Shown here: positions 1-8,324 of the stretch, piece by piece | Position numbering within the stretch: the first letter of the stretch is position 1 | Layout: each line of letters begins with the position of its first letter | Assembly: GCA_001899085.1 (NCBI GenBank) | Contig: MKVB01000003.1 | Location: 175,035 to 239,034 of the forward strand | Reading direction: 5' to 3' | DNA: 64,000 nucleotides | DNA from: Devosia sp. 66-14 | GTDB taxonomy: Bacteria > Pseudomonadota > Alphaproteobacteria > Rhizobiales > Devosiaceae | Position numbers and translations under genes: made by a program | Notes under the pieces: model-generated | What the model was told of the DNA's origin: nothing | Seen by the model: the letters and a program-made list of their open reading frames with translations, nothing else | Databases searched by the model: none

Positions 1-990
1 CCGATCATGGTGCTCTTGCTGCTGGTCGCACCGCGGCTCCTGCCCGAGTACAAGGATCCGCAGGCCGGCCGGCTGGATATTCCCAGCGCAGTCCTGTCGA
101 TGGCCGCCGTGCTGTCGATCATCTACGGCATCAAGTCGCTGGCCGAGGGCGGCGGGCTGCCGGTCAGCATCGGTGCCATCATACTGGGACTGGGCATAGG
201 TCTGATCTTCGCCTGGCGGCAGTTGCGGCTGGCGCACCCGCTGCTCGACCTGAGCCTGTTCACCCGCCCGGCGTTCAGTGCCGCACTCGGCATCAACGTG
301 TTTGGCTTCTTTGCACTGTTCGGCATGTTCCTCGTGGTGGCGCAGTACATGCAGCTGGTGCTGGGGCTCACGCCATTCGAAGCGGGGCTGTGGAGCCTGC
401 CGGTGGGCCTCGGCTTTGTTGCCGGCTCGCTGCTCACCCCGGTGCTGCTGAACCGGATGCGCCCGGCCTATGTGCTGGCGCTGGGGCTGACCGTCGCCGC
501 GCTGGCGCTGCTGGTCATCGGGCTCACTGCACCGTCGCGCGACCTGATCACGCTGATCGCCGCCGACACCGTGTTGTCGATCGGGCTCGCCCCGGTGGCG
601 ACCATCGCCGCCGACCTGGTGATGGGCTCGGCCCCGCCGGAGCGGGCCGGCGCTGCCTCCGGGCTCAACGAGACGAGCTCGGAGTTCGGTGGGGCGCTCG
701 GCATCGCACTGCTTGGCAGCATCCTCACGGTGCTCTATCGCGGCAGCCTCGGCGAGGCCCTGCCTGAGGGCCTGTCGGGTGAAGCGGTGGCGATGGCGCT
801 GCGCGGCATCGGCGGGGCCCACAGCGCCGCGGAGGCGCTGCCTGAGGGGGGCGTGGCATTGCTGGAAGCCGCCCGCGTCGCCTATGCCGATGCCATGCTG
901 GTGACCTCGCTGCTGGGCGCGGCGATCGTCTTCATCGCGGCGGTGACGACCATCGCGATGTTCCGCGGCATGCGTCCGGCGGCGGCTTAG
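1..990 (+). CDS. MFS drug efflux transporter, DHA2 family (5' end missing)
   Basis: This is the C-terminal part of a proton-driven multidrug exporter of the inner membrane; the reading frame is open from base 1, so the start lies outside the window. About 329 residues remain, made of alternating hydrophobic helices. The segment LLPEYKDPQAGRLD matches LLPEYKAPQAGRLD in the complete pump at 26585-28159, which places the cut near residue 195 of a protein of about 525. The conserved stretch PPERAGAASGLNETSSEFGGALG is typical of the second half of QacA/SmvA-like 14-helix pumps. The gene ends at TAG 988-990 and converges on pnp across an inverted repeat and a terminator. Substrates cannot be read from the sequence. 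Confidence 0.9.
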   Translation, partial: PIMVLLLLVAPRLLPEYKDPQAGRLDIPSAVLSMAAVLSIIYGIKSLAEGGGLPVSIGAIILGLGIGLIFAWRQLRLAHPLLDLSLFTRPAFSAALGINVFGFFALFGMFLVVAQYMQLVLGLTPFEAGLWSLPVGLGFVAGSLLTPVLLNRMRPAYVLALGLTVAALALLVIGLTAPSRDLITLIAADTVLSIGLAPVATIAADLVMGSAPPERAGAASGLNETSSEFGGALGIALLGSILTVLYRGSLGEALPEGLSGEAVAMALRGIGGAHSAAEALPEGGVALLEAARVAYADAMLVTSLLGAAIVFIAAVTTIAMFRGMRPAAA

Positions 991-1040
991 ACCTGCGGCG
1001 GAAATGACGATGCAGCCGGCAAGCCGGTGCGGGAAGAGTA

Positions 1041-1142
1041 CCCCCACCCCTGTCCCCTCCCCGCAAGGGGGAGGGAGACGCCAACTCATACGCCAGTGTT
1101 TTGGTCTCCTCCCCCCTTGCGGGGGAGGGACAGGGTGGGGGT
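1041..1142. repeat. Inverted-repeat element between convergent genes (copy 1)
   Basis: Bases 1041-1080 and 1104-1142 are near-perfect reverse complements, and each arm also holds a small hairpin of the form CTCCCCGCAAGGGGGAG. The element fills the gap between the MFS gene and pnp. It is one of eleven related elements in the window (9311, 12899, 15144, 17827, 29508, 38210, 42650, 49085, 62449, 63839). No coding capacity is evident. Confidence 0.8.
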
Positions 1143-1207
1143 GCTCTGTACGCGCCGAGCTATCCCCACGCCGGCTGCGATCCCCCCGCGCTGGATGGCA
1201 CAAAAAC

Positions 1208-1236
1208 AAGGCCCGGGATCGCTCCCGGGCCTTTTT
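1208..1236. terminator. Bidirectional rho-independent terminator
   Basis: An 11-bp stem, AAGGCCCGGGA (1208-1218) pairing with TCCCGGGCCTT (1223-1233), has a 4-base loop. It is followed by a T run on the plus strand (1232-1236) and on the minus strand by the complement of CAAAAAC at 1201-1207. It can end pnp transcripts on the minus strand and MFS transcripts on the plus strand. Confidence 0.8.
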
Positions 1237-1257
1237 CGATGCGACGAGTGCTGCCGA

Positions 1258-3390
1258 TTACTCGGCGGCTTCCTCGGCGATTTCCTTGCCGGTGGCCTGA
1301 TCGACGACCTTCATCGAGAGGCGGACCTTGCCGCGCTCGTCGAAGCCGAGCAGCTTCACCCACACCTTGTCGCCTTCCTTGACGACATCGGTGGTCTTGC
1401 CGACGCGCTGGGCGGCGAGCTGGGAGATGTGCACGAGGCCGTCCTTGGCGCCGAAGAAGTTCACGAACGCGCCGAAATCGGCGGTCTTGACCACGGTGCC
1501 CTGGTAGATGGCGCCGACTTCGGCTTCATCGGTGATCGACTTGATCCACTTGATGGCCGCATCGATCGAGGCGCCGTCCGAGGACGAGACCTTCACGGTG
1601 CCATCGTCGTTGATGTCGATCTTGGCGCCGGTCTTCTCGACGATCTCGCGGATCACCTTGCCGCCGGTGCCGATCACTTCGCGGATCTTGTCGGTCGGGA
1701 TGGTGATGGTCTCGATGCGCGGCGCGAACTCGCCGACGCTGGAGCGCGAAGTGTCGAGCGCCTTGGCCATCTCGCCCAGGATGTGCTCGCGACCGCCCTT
1801 GGCCTGCTCGAGGGCGACCTTCATGATCTCCTCGGTGATGCCGGCGATCTTGATGTCCATCTGCAGCGAGGTAACGCCGTCGGCGGTACCCGCAACCTTG
1901 AAGTCCATGTCGCCGAGGTGATCTTCGTCACCCAGGATGTCGGAGAGCACCGCGTAGCGGTCGCCTTCGAGGATCAGGCCCATGGCGATACCCGCCACCG
2001 GCTTCTTCATCGGCACGCCCGCATCCATCAGCGCCAGCGAGGTGCCGCAGACGGTCGCCATCGAGGACGAGCCGTTCGACTCGGTGATCTCGGAGACGAC
2101 GCGGATGGTGTAGGGGAACTCTTCCGCCTTGGGGCGGATCGGGTTGATGGCGCGCCAGGCGAGCTTGCCGTGGCCGATCTCGCGACGGCCGGGCGAGCCC
2201 ATGCGGCCAGCTTCACCGACCGAGTAGGGCGGGAAGTTGTAGTGCAGCATGAAGTTCACCTTGCCGGTGCCTTCGAGGCTGTCGACGAACTGCTCGTCGT
2301 CGCCGGTGCCGAGCGTGGCAACGACGAGGGCCTGGGTCTCACCGCGGGTGAACAGCGCCGAACCGTGGGTGCGGGGCAGGACGCCGACTTCGGCGACGAT
2401 CGGACGAACGGTCGTCAGGTCACGGCCATCGATACGCGACTTGGTGTCGAGGATGTTCCAGCGGACGATCTTGGCCTGGAGGTTGTGGACGACTTCGCCC
2501 AGATCCTCGGCCGAGACGGTGCCGGCTTCGATCTGCGACGCGTAATGCGCCTTGACCTTGGCGTTGGCGGCGTCGACCGCAGCGTAGCGCTGTGCCTTGT
2601 CGGTGATCTTGTAGGCGGCGCGCAGGTCGGCCTCGGCCACCTTGAGCACGTCGGCTTCGAGCGCCGAATAGTCCGGAGCGGTGAAATCACGCGGCTCCTT
2701 GGCGGCCAGCTCAGCCAGCTTGATGATGGCGTCGATGACCTTGCGCGAGGCTTCGTGACCGAACATCACGGCGCCGAGCATGATCTCCTCGGACAGCTCC
2801 TGGGCCTCCGATTCCACCATCAGCACGGCGTCCTGGGTGCCGGCCATGACCAGATCGAGCTTGGATTCGGCGCGACGGTCGACGGCGAGGTTGAGGACGT
2901 ATTCGCCATCAATGTAGCCGACGCGGGCGGCGCCGATCGGGCCCATGAACGGCACGCCCGAAATGGTCAGCGCGGCGGAGGCCGCGACCATCGAGAGCAC
3001 GTCCGGGTTGTTCTCCATGTCGTGCTGCAGAACGGTGACGATGACCTGGGTCTCGTTCTTGTAGCCATCGGGGAAGAGCGGGCGGATCGGGCGATCGATC
3101 AGGCGCGAGGTCAGCGTCTCGGCTTCGGTCGGGCGCCCTTCGCGCTTGAAGTAGCCGCCCGGGATCTTGCCCGCGGCGAAGTACTTTTCCTGGTAGTTGA
3201 CGGTCAGCGGGAAGAAGTCCTGACCCGGCTTCGGCGACTTGGCCGAAACGACGGTGGCAAGGACCACGGTCTCGCCGAGCGTGGCGAGCACGGCGCCGTC
3301 GGCCTGGCGGGCGATCTTGCCGGTCTCAAGGGTGAGGGGCTGGCCGCCCCAGTTCAGCTCAACTTTGTGGTAGTCGAAGTTGATGGGCAT
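1258..3390 (-). CDS. pnp: Polyribonucleotide nucleotidyltransferase (PNPase)
   Basis: PNPase degrades mRNA 3' to 5' by phosphorolysis and works as a trimer, often within the RNA degradosome. The 710-residue length matches the family. Two RNase PH-like halves (about 1-215 and 310-540) are followed by a KH domain ([18 protein letters not shown]) and an S1 domain ([20 protein letters not shown]) near the C-terminus. The start chosen is ATG 3388-3390, giving [12 protein letters not shown], which agrees with known PNPases and has GGAAAG upstream; a longer reading from 3486 only adds unrelated residues. It lies downstream of rpsO, the usual order, with a hairpin-rich leader between them. Such leaders are the site of PNPase autoregulation in enterobacteria, but whether that holds here is inference. 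Confidence 0.98.
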   Translation of the reverse strand: MPINFDYHKVELNWGGQPLTLETGKIARQADGAVLATLGETVVLATVVSAKSPKPGQDFFPLTVNYQEKYFAAGKIPGGYFKREGRPTEAETLTSRLIDRPIRPLFPDGYKNETQVIVTVLQHDMENNPDVLSMVAASAALTISGVPFMGPIGAARVGYIDGEYVLNLAVDRRAESKLDLVMAGTQDAVLMVESEAQELSEEIMLGAVMFGHEASRKVIDAIIKLAELAAKEPRDFTAPDYSALEADVLKVAEADLRAAYKITDKAQRYAAVDAANAKVKAHYASQIEAGTVSAEDLGEVVHNLQAKIVRWNILDTKSRIDGRDLTTVRPIVAEVGVLPRTHGSALFTRGETQALVVATLGTGDDEQFVDSLEGTGKVNFMLHYNFPPYSVGEAGRMGSPGRREIGHGKLAWRAINPIRPKAEEFPYTIRVVSEITESNGSSSMATVCGTSLALMDAGVPMKKPVAGIAMGLILEGDRYAVLSDILGDEDHLGDMDFKVAGTADGVTSLQMDIKIAGITEEIMKVALEQAKGGREHILGEMAKALDTSRSSVGEFAPRIETITIPTDKIREVIGTGGKVIREIVEKTGAKIDINDDGTVKVSSSDGASIDAAIKWIKSITDEAEVGAIYQGTVVKTADFGAFVNFFGAKDGLVHISQLAAQRVGKTTDVVKEGDKVWVKLLGFDERGKVRLSMKVVDQATGKEIAEEAAE

Positions 3391-3513
3391 ATCGTTGTCT
3401 TTCCATTCTGCCGGAATGAGCGGGAACGCGGAGGCGTAGCCACCCCGCGAACTCATCCGGTGTGCCAGCCGCGCGTCGCACCCCATGTGCGACTACGGCC
3501 CAAAATCGGCACG

Positions 3514-3609
3514 GTTCCGCGCTGACACCCTCCGGTCGGGAGGGGCGGAACATGGACAAGACGATGAGCCGCTCAATTTCCTGAAACAGGGAGGTGCCCG
3601 TCCGGCACC
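3514..3609 (-). promoter_or_regulatory. Hairpin-rich leader of pnp
   Basis: The 344-bp rpsO-pnp gap contains no gene. It holds an extended stem GTTCCGC 3514-3520 / GCGGAAC 3545-3551 enclosing CCCTCC/GGGAGG (3528-3533/3538-3543), and a second hairpin GGTGCC 3593-3598 / GGCACC 3604-3609. These lie 120-220 bases upstream of the pnp start. In Escherichia coli RNase III cuts a pnp leader hairpin so that PNPase can repress itself; a similar role here is only suggested by position. Confidence 0.45.
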
Positions 3610-3665
3610 GTGAGCGGCCGATGATCTCGCCATGCTCCGCGTAGTTCGTCAGCCTACGCAAATAA

Positions 3666-3712
3666 CCGGCAGGTCTGCCGGGGTGGACCCGCGAGGCGTG
3701 CCTCGTGGGTCC
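3666..3712. repeat. Two adjacent hairpins after rpsO
   Basis: CCGGCAG (3666-3672) pairs with CTGCCGG (3675-3681), and GGACCCGCGAGG (3685-3696) pairs with CCTCGTGGGTCC (3701-3712) with one wobble. They stand just downstream of the rpsO stop on the minus strand. There is no U tract, so they look more like processing or 3'-end-stabilising structures than an intrinsic terminator. Confidence 0.5.
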
Positions 3713-3734
3713 AAGTCATAGTCGCAGCCCAGCC

Positions 3735-4004
3735 TTAGCGGCGCAGGCCCAGACGTTCGATCAGCGCCTTGTAGCGCGCTTCGTCCGACTTCTTGACGTA
3801 GTCGAGGAGACGGCGGCGCGTCGAAACCATCTTCAGCAGGCCACGGCGCGAATGGTTGTCCTTGCCGTGCAGCTTGAAGTGTTCGGTGAGATTGGCGATG
3901 CGTTCGGAGAGGATCGCGACCTGGACTTCCGGCGAGCCGGTGTCGTCCTTCTTGGTGGCGTAGTCCTTGATGAGCGCAGTCTTCCGCTCTGCGGTAATCG
4001 ACAT
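3735..4004 (-). CDS. rpsO: 30S ribosomal protein S15
   Basis: S15 binds 16S rRNA early in assembly of the 30S subunit platform. The product is 89 residues, the standard length, and starts MSITAERK; it carries the family motifs [31 protein letters not shown] and the C-terminal [10 protein letters not shown] block. ATG 4002-4004 is preceded by AAGGACC, a good ribosome binding site, so the longer reading from 4073 is rejected. In the ancestral operon truB is directly upstream; here a histidine kinase gene separates them. Confidence 0.98.
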   Translation of the reverse strand: MSITAERKTALIKDYATKKDDTGSPEVQVAILSERIANLTEHFKLHGKDNHSRRGLLKMVSTRRRLLDYVKKSDEARYKALIERLGLRR

Positions 4005-4136
4005 CGGAAAGGTCCTTTCAAACAGAGGATCATCGGGACGCTGCCGCCCGGGATGTCGTCCAGGTGGAGCCATGAATAAGCGCCGGCCGGGCCGGAACTC
4101 GCGCGCTCTATAGGGGAAAGGGGCGCCGAATGCCAG

Positions 4137-5861
4137 TTATTTGTCGGGTTCAGGCTTCTCGGCGACGCCGTTGAGGGTGTCGGAGGGGTCGAGTGAACTG
4201 AGCGGAATGGTGAACCGCCACGCGATGCCGTGCTCGTGCACCTCGCGCTTGACCTCGCCGTTGAGCGAGCGGCCGACCATGTTCTCGAGCACGGTGGTGC
4301 CAAAGCCGCGACGCGGCGCGGTTTCGGCGGGCGCATTGCCGCTTTCGTGCCAGAGAAAGCTCACGGCATCGCCGACCCGTTTCCAGGTCAGCTCCAGCCG
4401 GCCGCCTTCCTTGGCGAAGGCGCCGTACTTGACCGCATTGGTCGCCAGTTCGTGCGCCGCCATGCCGAGGATCTGACCGGCCTGGGCGTTGAGCCGCAAG
4501 GAGGGACCATCGACCACCACGCGCTCGCCGTCGACCGGGCAGAACGGATCGATCTGGCTGACCAGCAACTCCCGCAGGTCGACACCGGCGACGCCGTGCG
4601 CCAGCAGCAGGTCGGTGGAGCGGGCGAGCCCGAAGATGCGGCGCTCGAAGCTCGAGACGAACTCGGGCACCGTGTCGGCGCCGCGGGCGGTCTGCTTGGC
4701 CATCGCGGCGATCACTGTCATCTGGTTCTTGCTCCGATGCGCCAGCTCGCGCATCAGGAAGCGGACTTCGGTTTCGGCGGCCTGGCGGCGCCGCGAGGCA
4801 TCGCCGAGCGCCGCGGACACCGTCTCGATCTCCTCGATGGGGAACGGCCGCGCCTCGACCGGCTGGCCGGCGCCGAGCCGCTTGGCATCGGCCTCGAGCC
4901 CGTGCACGGAACGGCCGATCTGCAGGCTGACGCCATAGACCACCAACACCACCAGCGCCGCCAGCAGCACACCACCGGCGAGCAGCGACCAGAAGGCGTC
5001 GGCGAGCGGCTTGGCCACCACGTCGCGATCGGCCCAGGCGACCAGCGACCAGCCGGTCAGGGTGGAGCGCTGCGACACCACCAGGTAGTCGGTGCCCTCG
5101 ATGGTCAGCGCCCGCCAGCCGCCGGTGGTGCCCAGGTCGGTCACCGGCAGGAGGTTGAAGGCGTCGCCGGTATTGCCGCCCTGATCGGCGGCGGCGATGA
5201 CCACGCCCTTCCTGTCGACCAGCGCCACGTGCCAGCCCTCGGGCATCCGGCTCGCCAGCAGGGCCATAGACAGCTGGCTGGCGGTGCGGCTGAAACCGAG
5301 GATCAGCGGCTGCTGGTTGGCCGGAAAGATCGGCTGCAGGATGTTGACCACCCATTGCTGGGAGAGCCGTCCGAACACGGCGTCGGACACCGTCACGTCG
5401 CGCGTATCGAAAGCACGCTGCGCGGTGTCGGTATCGCCGATCGAGTTGCTGGCCTGTTCCGAGAGCGGGACGCGGGTGGACAGATCCGACGTCATGTCGG
5501 GGTGGATCAGGTAGACGAACGAGCCGGTATTCTCGAGCGCGACGCTGACCCGGGCGTGGAACTCGGGATAATCCGCCGGGGTCAGCGGCGGCGTGGTGGC
5601 GAGGACACGCAGCGTCGTGATGTTGGCGTTGATCTCGCGATCCACTGCCTGGACGATGGACCGGGCGTTGCCGGTGATCAGCGTCTCGACGACGCGCTCC
5701 TGCGCTTCGTTGTTGCGCTGCAGCAGGATGGCGGAAAAGATGAAAGCGGGGACGAGCGCAACCAGCGCCAGAACGAACAGATAGACCGCTATCGGGCGAG
5801 CGGTCGGTCTGCGACGCCGCGCAACAGCCGTATTGTCAGCCGGGCCGGGCCCGTCAGCCAT
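4137..5861 (-). CDS. Membrane-bound HWE-family sensor histidine kinase
   Basis: The 574-residue protein has a transmembrane helix at about 24-47, a periplasmic sensory region of about 230 residues (probably a double-Cache/PAS-like fold, not proven), a second helix at about 292-312 and a cytoplasmic kinase. The kinase is of the HWE type: phospho-acceptor His375 lies in RELAHRSKNQ, the N box reads HELATNAVKYGA, and the WxE signature appears as WHESG. HWE kinases are common in Rhizobiales and often feed response regulators without DNA-binding domains or the general stress pathway. No response regulator lies next to it, so it is an orphan. It is placed between truB and rpsO, an unusual position. 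The sensed signal is unknown. Confidence 0.88.
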   Translation of the reverse strand: MADGPGPADNTAVARRRRPTARPIAVYLFVLALVALVPAFIFSAILLQRNNEAQERVVETLITGNARSIVQAVDREINANITTLRVLATTPPLTPADYPEFHARVSVALENTGSFVYLIHPDMTSDLSTRVPLSEQASNSIGDTDTAQRAFDTRDVTVSDAVFGRLSQQWVVNILQPIFPANQQPLILGFSRTASQLSMALLASRMPEGWHVALVDRKGVVIAAADQGGNTGDAFNLLPVTDLGTTGGWRALTIEGTDYLVVSQRSTLTGWSLVAWADRDVVAKPLADAFWSLLAGGVLLAALVVLVVYGVSLQIGRSVHGLEADAKRLGAGQPVEARPFPIEEIETVSAALGDASRRRQAAETEVRFLMRELAHRSKNQMTVIAAMAKQTARGADTVPEFVSSFERRIFGLARSTDLLLAHGVAGVDLRELLVSQIDPFCPVDGERVVVDGPSLRLNAQAGQILGMAAHELATNAVKYGAFAKEGGRLELTWKRVGDAVSFLWHESGNAPAETAPRRGFGTTVLENMVGRSLNGEVKREVHEHGIAWRFTIPLSSLDPSDTLNGVAEKPEPDK

Positions 5862-5956
5862 AAAGCACCCCGGCGAAACTCAACCCAAACCCCTGCACAC
5901 GTCAGTGCACGACAACGCCGCGCCCAGCCATTGGTTCCAGAGCCAGGCAGAATTTT

Positions 5957-6853
5957 TCAGGCGATTACCCGGTGCGACTTGAACATGCCGGCTTCGACCC
6001 GGCCGAGCGCCACGGCGACGCCGGCGCTGCTGGCCCAGGCGCTGTCGAGCGCGATCGGCGCCGCGGCGCCGCCAAGCAGCACCGGATTGCCATGCCGAAT
6101 GGCACTGACCTGATCGGGGGTGAGCCGAATCTCGGGCAGCAGCGCCAACCCGGCCGAGATCGGCAGCAGCAGGGCGTCGCGATCGGCCGCCGCTTCCAGC
6201 ATCTCCAGCGTCACCGCCCGCGCCTCGCTGAACGGGCCGACCGCGGTGCGGCGCAGTTCGACCACGTGGCCGCGCGTCCCCAGTTGGCGGGCGAGATCGC
6301 GCGCCAAGGCGCGCACATAGGTGCCCTTCTCGCAGGTCATTTCCAGGCGGCTGATCTCGCCCAGATGCTCGATGAGGCGGAGCGCCTCGATATAGACGGG
6401 CCGTGCCGCGAGCTCGACCGTCTCACCGGCGCGCGCCAAGTCATAGGCGCGCTCACCATCGACCTTGATGGCCGAGAAGGCCGGCGGCGTCTGCATGATC
6501 TCGCCGGTGAAGCCTGGAAGCGCGGCAAGAATTTCGGCCTGCGATGGACGCAGATCCGAGCGGGCGCTGACTTCCCCCTCGGCGTCGTCGGTGGTGGTTT
6601 CCTCGCCCCACTTGATGGCGAAGCGGTAGACCTTGGTGCCGTCCTGCACGGCGGGCACGGTCTTGGTCGCCTCGCCCAGGGCGATCGGCAGGATGCCGGT
6701 CGCCAGCGGGTCCAGCGTTCCGGCATGGCCGGCCTTCTTGGCGCCGAGCAGCCAACGGAGCTTGCCCACCGCCTGGGTGGAGGTCATGTCATAGGGCTTG
6801 TCGAGAACCAACCAACCGGAGACGTCGCGCTTCTGGCGCTTCTCGGTGGTCAA
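5957..6853 (-). CDS. truB: tRNA pseudouridine(55) synthase
   Basis: TruB converts U55 of the tRNA T-loop to pseudouridine and also helps tRNA fold. The 298-residue product has the N-terminal GWLVLDKPYDMTS block, the catalytic aspartate in AGTLDPLATG, and the YVRALARDLA motif of the family. The start is a TTG (6851-6853) that overlaps the rbfA stop by four bases (TTGA), a sign of translational coupling, with AAGGATGAGG in the rbfA coding end as ribosome binding site. Confidence 0.96.
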   Translation of the reverse strand: MTTEKRQKRDVSGWLVLDKPYDMTSTQAVGKLRWLLGAKKAGHAGTLDPLATGILPIALGEATKTVPAVQDGTKVYRFAIKWGEETTTDDAEGEVSARSDLRPSQAEILAALPGFTGEIMQTPPAFSAIKVDGERAYDLARAGETVELAARPVYIEALRLIEHLGEISRLEMTCEKGTYVRALARDLARQLGTRGHVVELRRTAVGPFSEARAVTLEMLEAAADRDALLLPISAGLALLPEIRLTPDQVSAIRHGNPVLLGGAAAPIALDSAWASSAGVAVALGRVEAGMFKSHRVIA

Positions 6854-7257
6854 GCTTCGTCCTCATCCTTCAGGATATCGCGCTGCACGCGATCGGAGCG
6901 CAGCAGGGCGTCGATCTTGCCGAACTCGTCGAAGGTGTTGTCGACGAAAAAGCGCAGGTCGGGCGCGAACTTCAGATCGAGTTCGGGCGCCACGCGGCCA
7001 CGGATGAAGCGATGGTGGCGGTTGAGCGCCGCGACGATCTCCTCGGCGCCCTCGCCGCCGAGCGGCATGATATAGGCGTTGGCCAGCTTCAGGTCGGGCG
7101 TCATGCGCACTTCGGGGACGGTGATGACCTTGCCCTGAAGCAGTGGATCCTCGATCTCGCCGCGGGCGAAGACGCCGGAAAGAGCATGGCGCACCAGTTC
7201 GCCGACGCGCAGCATGCGCTGGCTGGGACCGGTGGGCTTGTGGGTGTCGCGTTTCAT
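6850..7257 (-). CDS. rbfA: 30S ribosome-binding factor A
   Basis: RbfA is a KH-like assembly factor that binds the immature 30S subunit and helps mature the 16S rRNA 5' end. The 135-residue length is normal. Visible family features are SQRMLRVGELVRHAL at the N-terminus, VTVPEVRMTPDLKLANAYI in the middle and the region RVAPELDLKFAPDLRFFVD. It is coupled to truB by overlap. Normally infB lies directly upstream; here infB is about 10.8 kb away, with accessory genes between. Confidence 0.97.
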   Translation of the reverse strand: MKRDTHKPTGPSQRMLRVGELVRHALSGVFARGEIEDPLLQGKVITVPEVRMTPDLKLANAYIMPLGGEGAEEIVAALNRHHRFIRGRVAPELDLKFAPDLRFFVDNTFDEFGKIDALLRSDRVQRDILKDEDEA

Positions 7258-7288
7258 CGGATCGAGTTAGGCGCTCTGGACGCTCGCG

Positions 7289-8089
7289 TCAACGGCAGTC
7301 CCCGGCTGCCGGCACCGGCGTGGTGGCGGCCTTGCCCTCGAGCAGCCGCTCGAGCCCGTCGAGGATGCGCTCCAGCCCGAAATCGAAAGCCAGGTCGGGG
7401 TTGCCCAGCCCATAGAGCTCGCCGACCACCGCGCCCACCCGGCTCGCCACCGGATAAGGCGAGAAATCCATGGTCTGGAGGAAAGGCTCGATGCGGTACC
7501 ACCATTCGTCGTCGCTCATCCCGGTCTGCGCCTTGACCATTTTGGCGCGCACCACGTCGCGCACCGCGCCGTGCACATAGTTGGCGACGAGGATGACGCA
7601 GAAATCCATCTCGACTTCACCGAGCCCGAGCCCGTCGAAGACGCTGAGGAAATTGTCGTAGGCCCGGATGGTGTTGGGTCCGAGCACCGGCCGATGGGTG
7701 CCGATCTCCAGCGCCCAGGGGTGCGCGAGGTAGAAGCGGCGAAAGCTGCGCGCCACCAGGGTAACGTTGGCCCGCCAGTTGGCCGGATGGAACTCCGGCG
7801 TCACTTCGCCCGCCTGCCCGGTGGCGACGGCATCGAGCATCAGGTCGAGCAGCACCGCCTTGTCGGGAATGTGAGTGTAAAAGCTCATCGGGGAGATGCC
7901 TACGGCCTCGGCGACCCGCCGGGTGGAGACCGCATCGATCCCCTCGGCATCGGCAATGGCCACGGCGGCCGCAACCAGATCGGCGACGCTGACCCGCGAC
8001 CGCGGGCCGCGCCTCGGGGCCGGGGCCTTGCCCCACATCAGTTCCAGCGTCCGGATCGGATCGCCCCGACCGGTGATTTCCTCGGCCAT
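7289..8089 (-). CDS. TetR-family transcriptional regulator
   Basis: A 266-residue regulator. The helix-turn-helix lies at about 45-75 (VSTRRVAEAVGISPMSFYTHIPDK), and the larger C-terminal ligand-binding half resembles the TetR_C_1 class that often accompanies drug exporters. It starts at ATG 8087-8089 after GGGAGG. It is transcribed away from the DrrA-like ABC gene at 8325, and the 235-bp gap holds strong palindromes at 8115-8153 and 8228-8250. This layout indicates that it represses itself and the exporter until a ligand binds; the ligand is unknown. Confidence 0.92.
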   Translation of the reverse strand: MAEEITGRGDPIRTLELMWGKAPAPRRGPRSRVSVADLVAAAVAIADAEGIDAVSTRRVAEAVGISPMSFYTHIPDKAVLLDLMLDAVATGQAGEVTPEFHPANWRANVTLVARSFRRFYLAHPWALEIGTHRPVLGPNTIRAYDNFLSVFDGLGLGEVEMDFCVILVANYVHGAVRDVVRAKMVKAQTGMSDDEWWYRIEPFLQTMDFSPYPVASRVGAVVGELYGLGNPDLAFDFGLERILDGLERLLEGKAATTPVPAAGDCR

Positions 8090-8114
8090 CCGGCCTCCCT
8101 AAAATAACTCTTTA

Positions 8115-8153
8115 CAGTGTACAGGATTGGAGCTATCCAAACCTCGTACACTG
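8115..8153. promoter_or_regulatory. Nested palindromes, probable TetR operator
   Basis: CAGTGTAC (8115-8122) and GTACACTG (8146-8153) form a perfect inverted repeat spaced by 23 bases. Inside it, GGATTGGA...TATCCAAACC (8124-8143) forms a second, imperfect palindrome. The position, 26 bases upstream of the tetR start, suits autorepression. Confidence 0.6.
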
Positions 8154-8227
8154 CACAACGTTATATCTGCGCCCCGCGAAAGTCGAGATATCCCTTCGGA
8201 CATCCGGCGCGCGTGTCGAAAACCAGC

Positions 8228-8250
8228 CTGCTGACACGTCATGTCAGCAG
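8228..8250. promoter_or_regulatory. Perfect 9-bp inverted repeat upstream of the exporter
   Basis: CTGCTGACA (8228-8236) and TGTCAGCAG (8242-8250) are separated by five bases. It stands 75 bases before the ABC ATPase start and could be a second operator for the exporter side, or a transcript hairpin. No T run follows. Confidence 0.5.
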
Positions 8251-8324
8251 GGCCGGATAGATTTGTCCCGAAGTCACTGTCCCGCAGGGACTGTCCAAAG
8301 TGAAGCGAGATGAGGAGTGAAGCA

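Noticed and set aside
1027-3525. 832-residue open frame on the plus strand opposite pnp
   Set aside because: It is the mirror of the pnp gene, kept open by the GC-rich codon bias. Its sequence is low-complexity (HDHL, GDLDVHL types), has no family resemblance and begins inside an inverted repeat.
4230-6113. 627-residue open frame opposite the histidine kinase and truB
   Set aside because: It runs through two real genes on the other strand and shows the composition typical of antisense frames.
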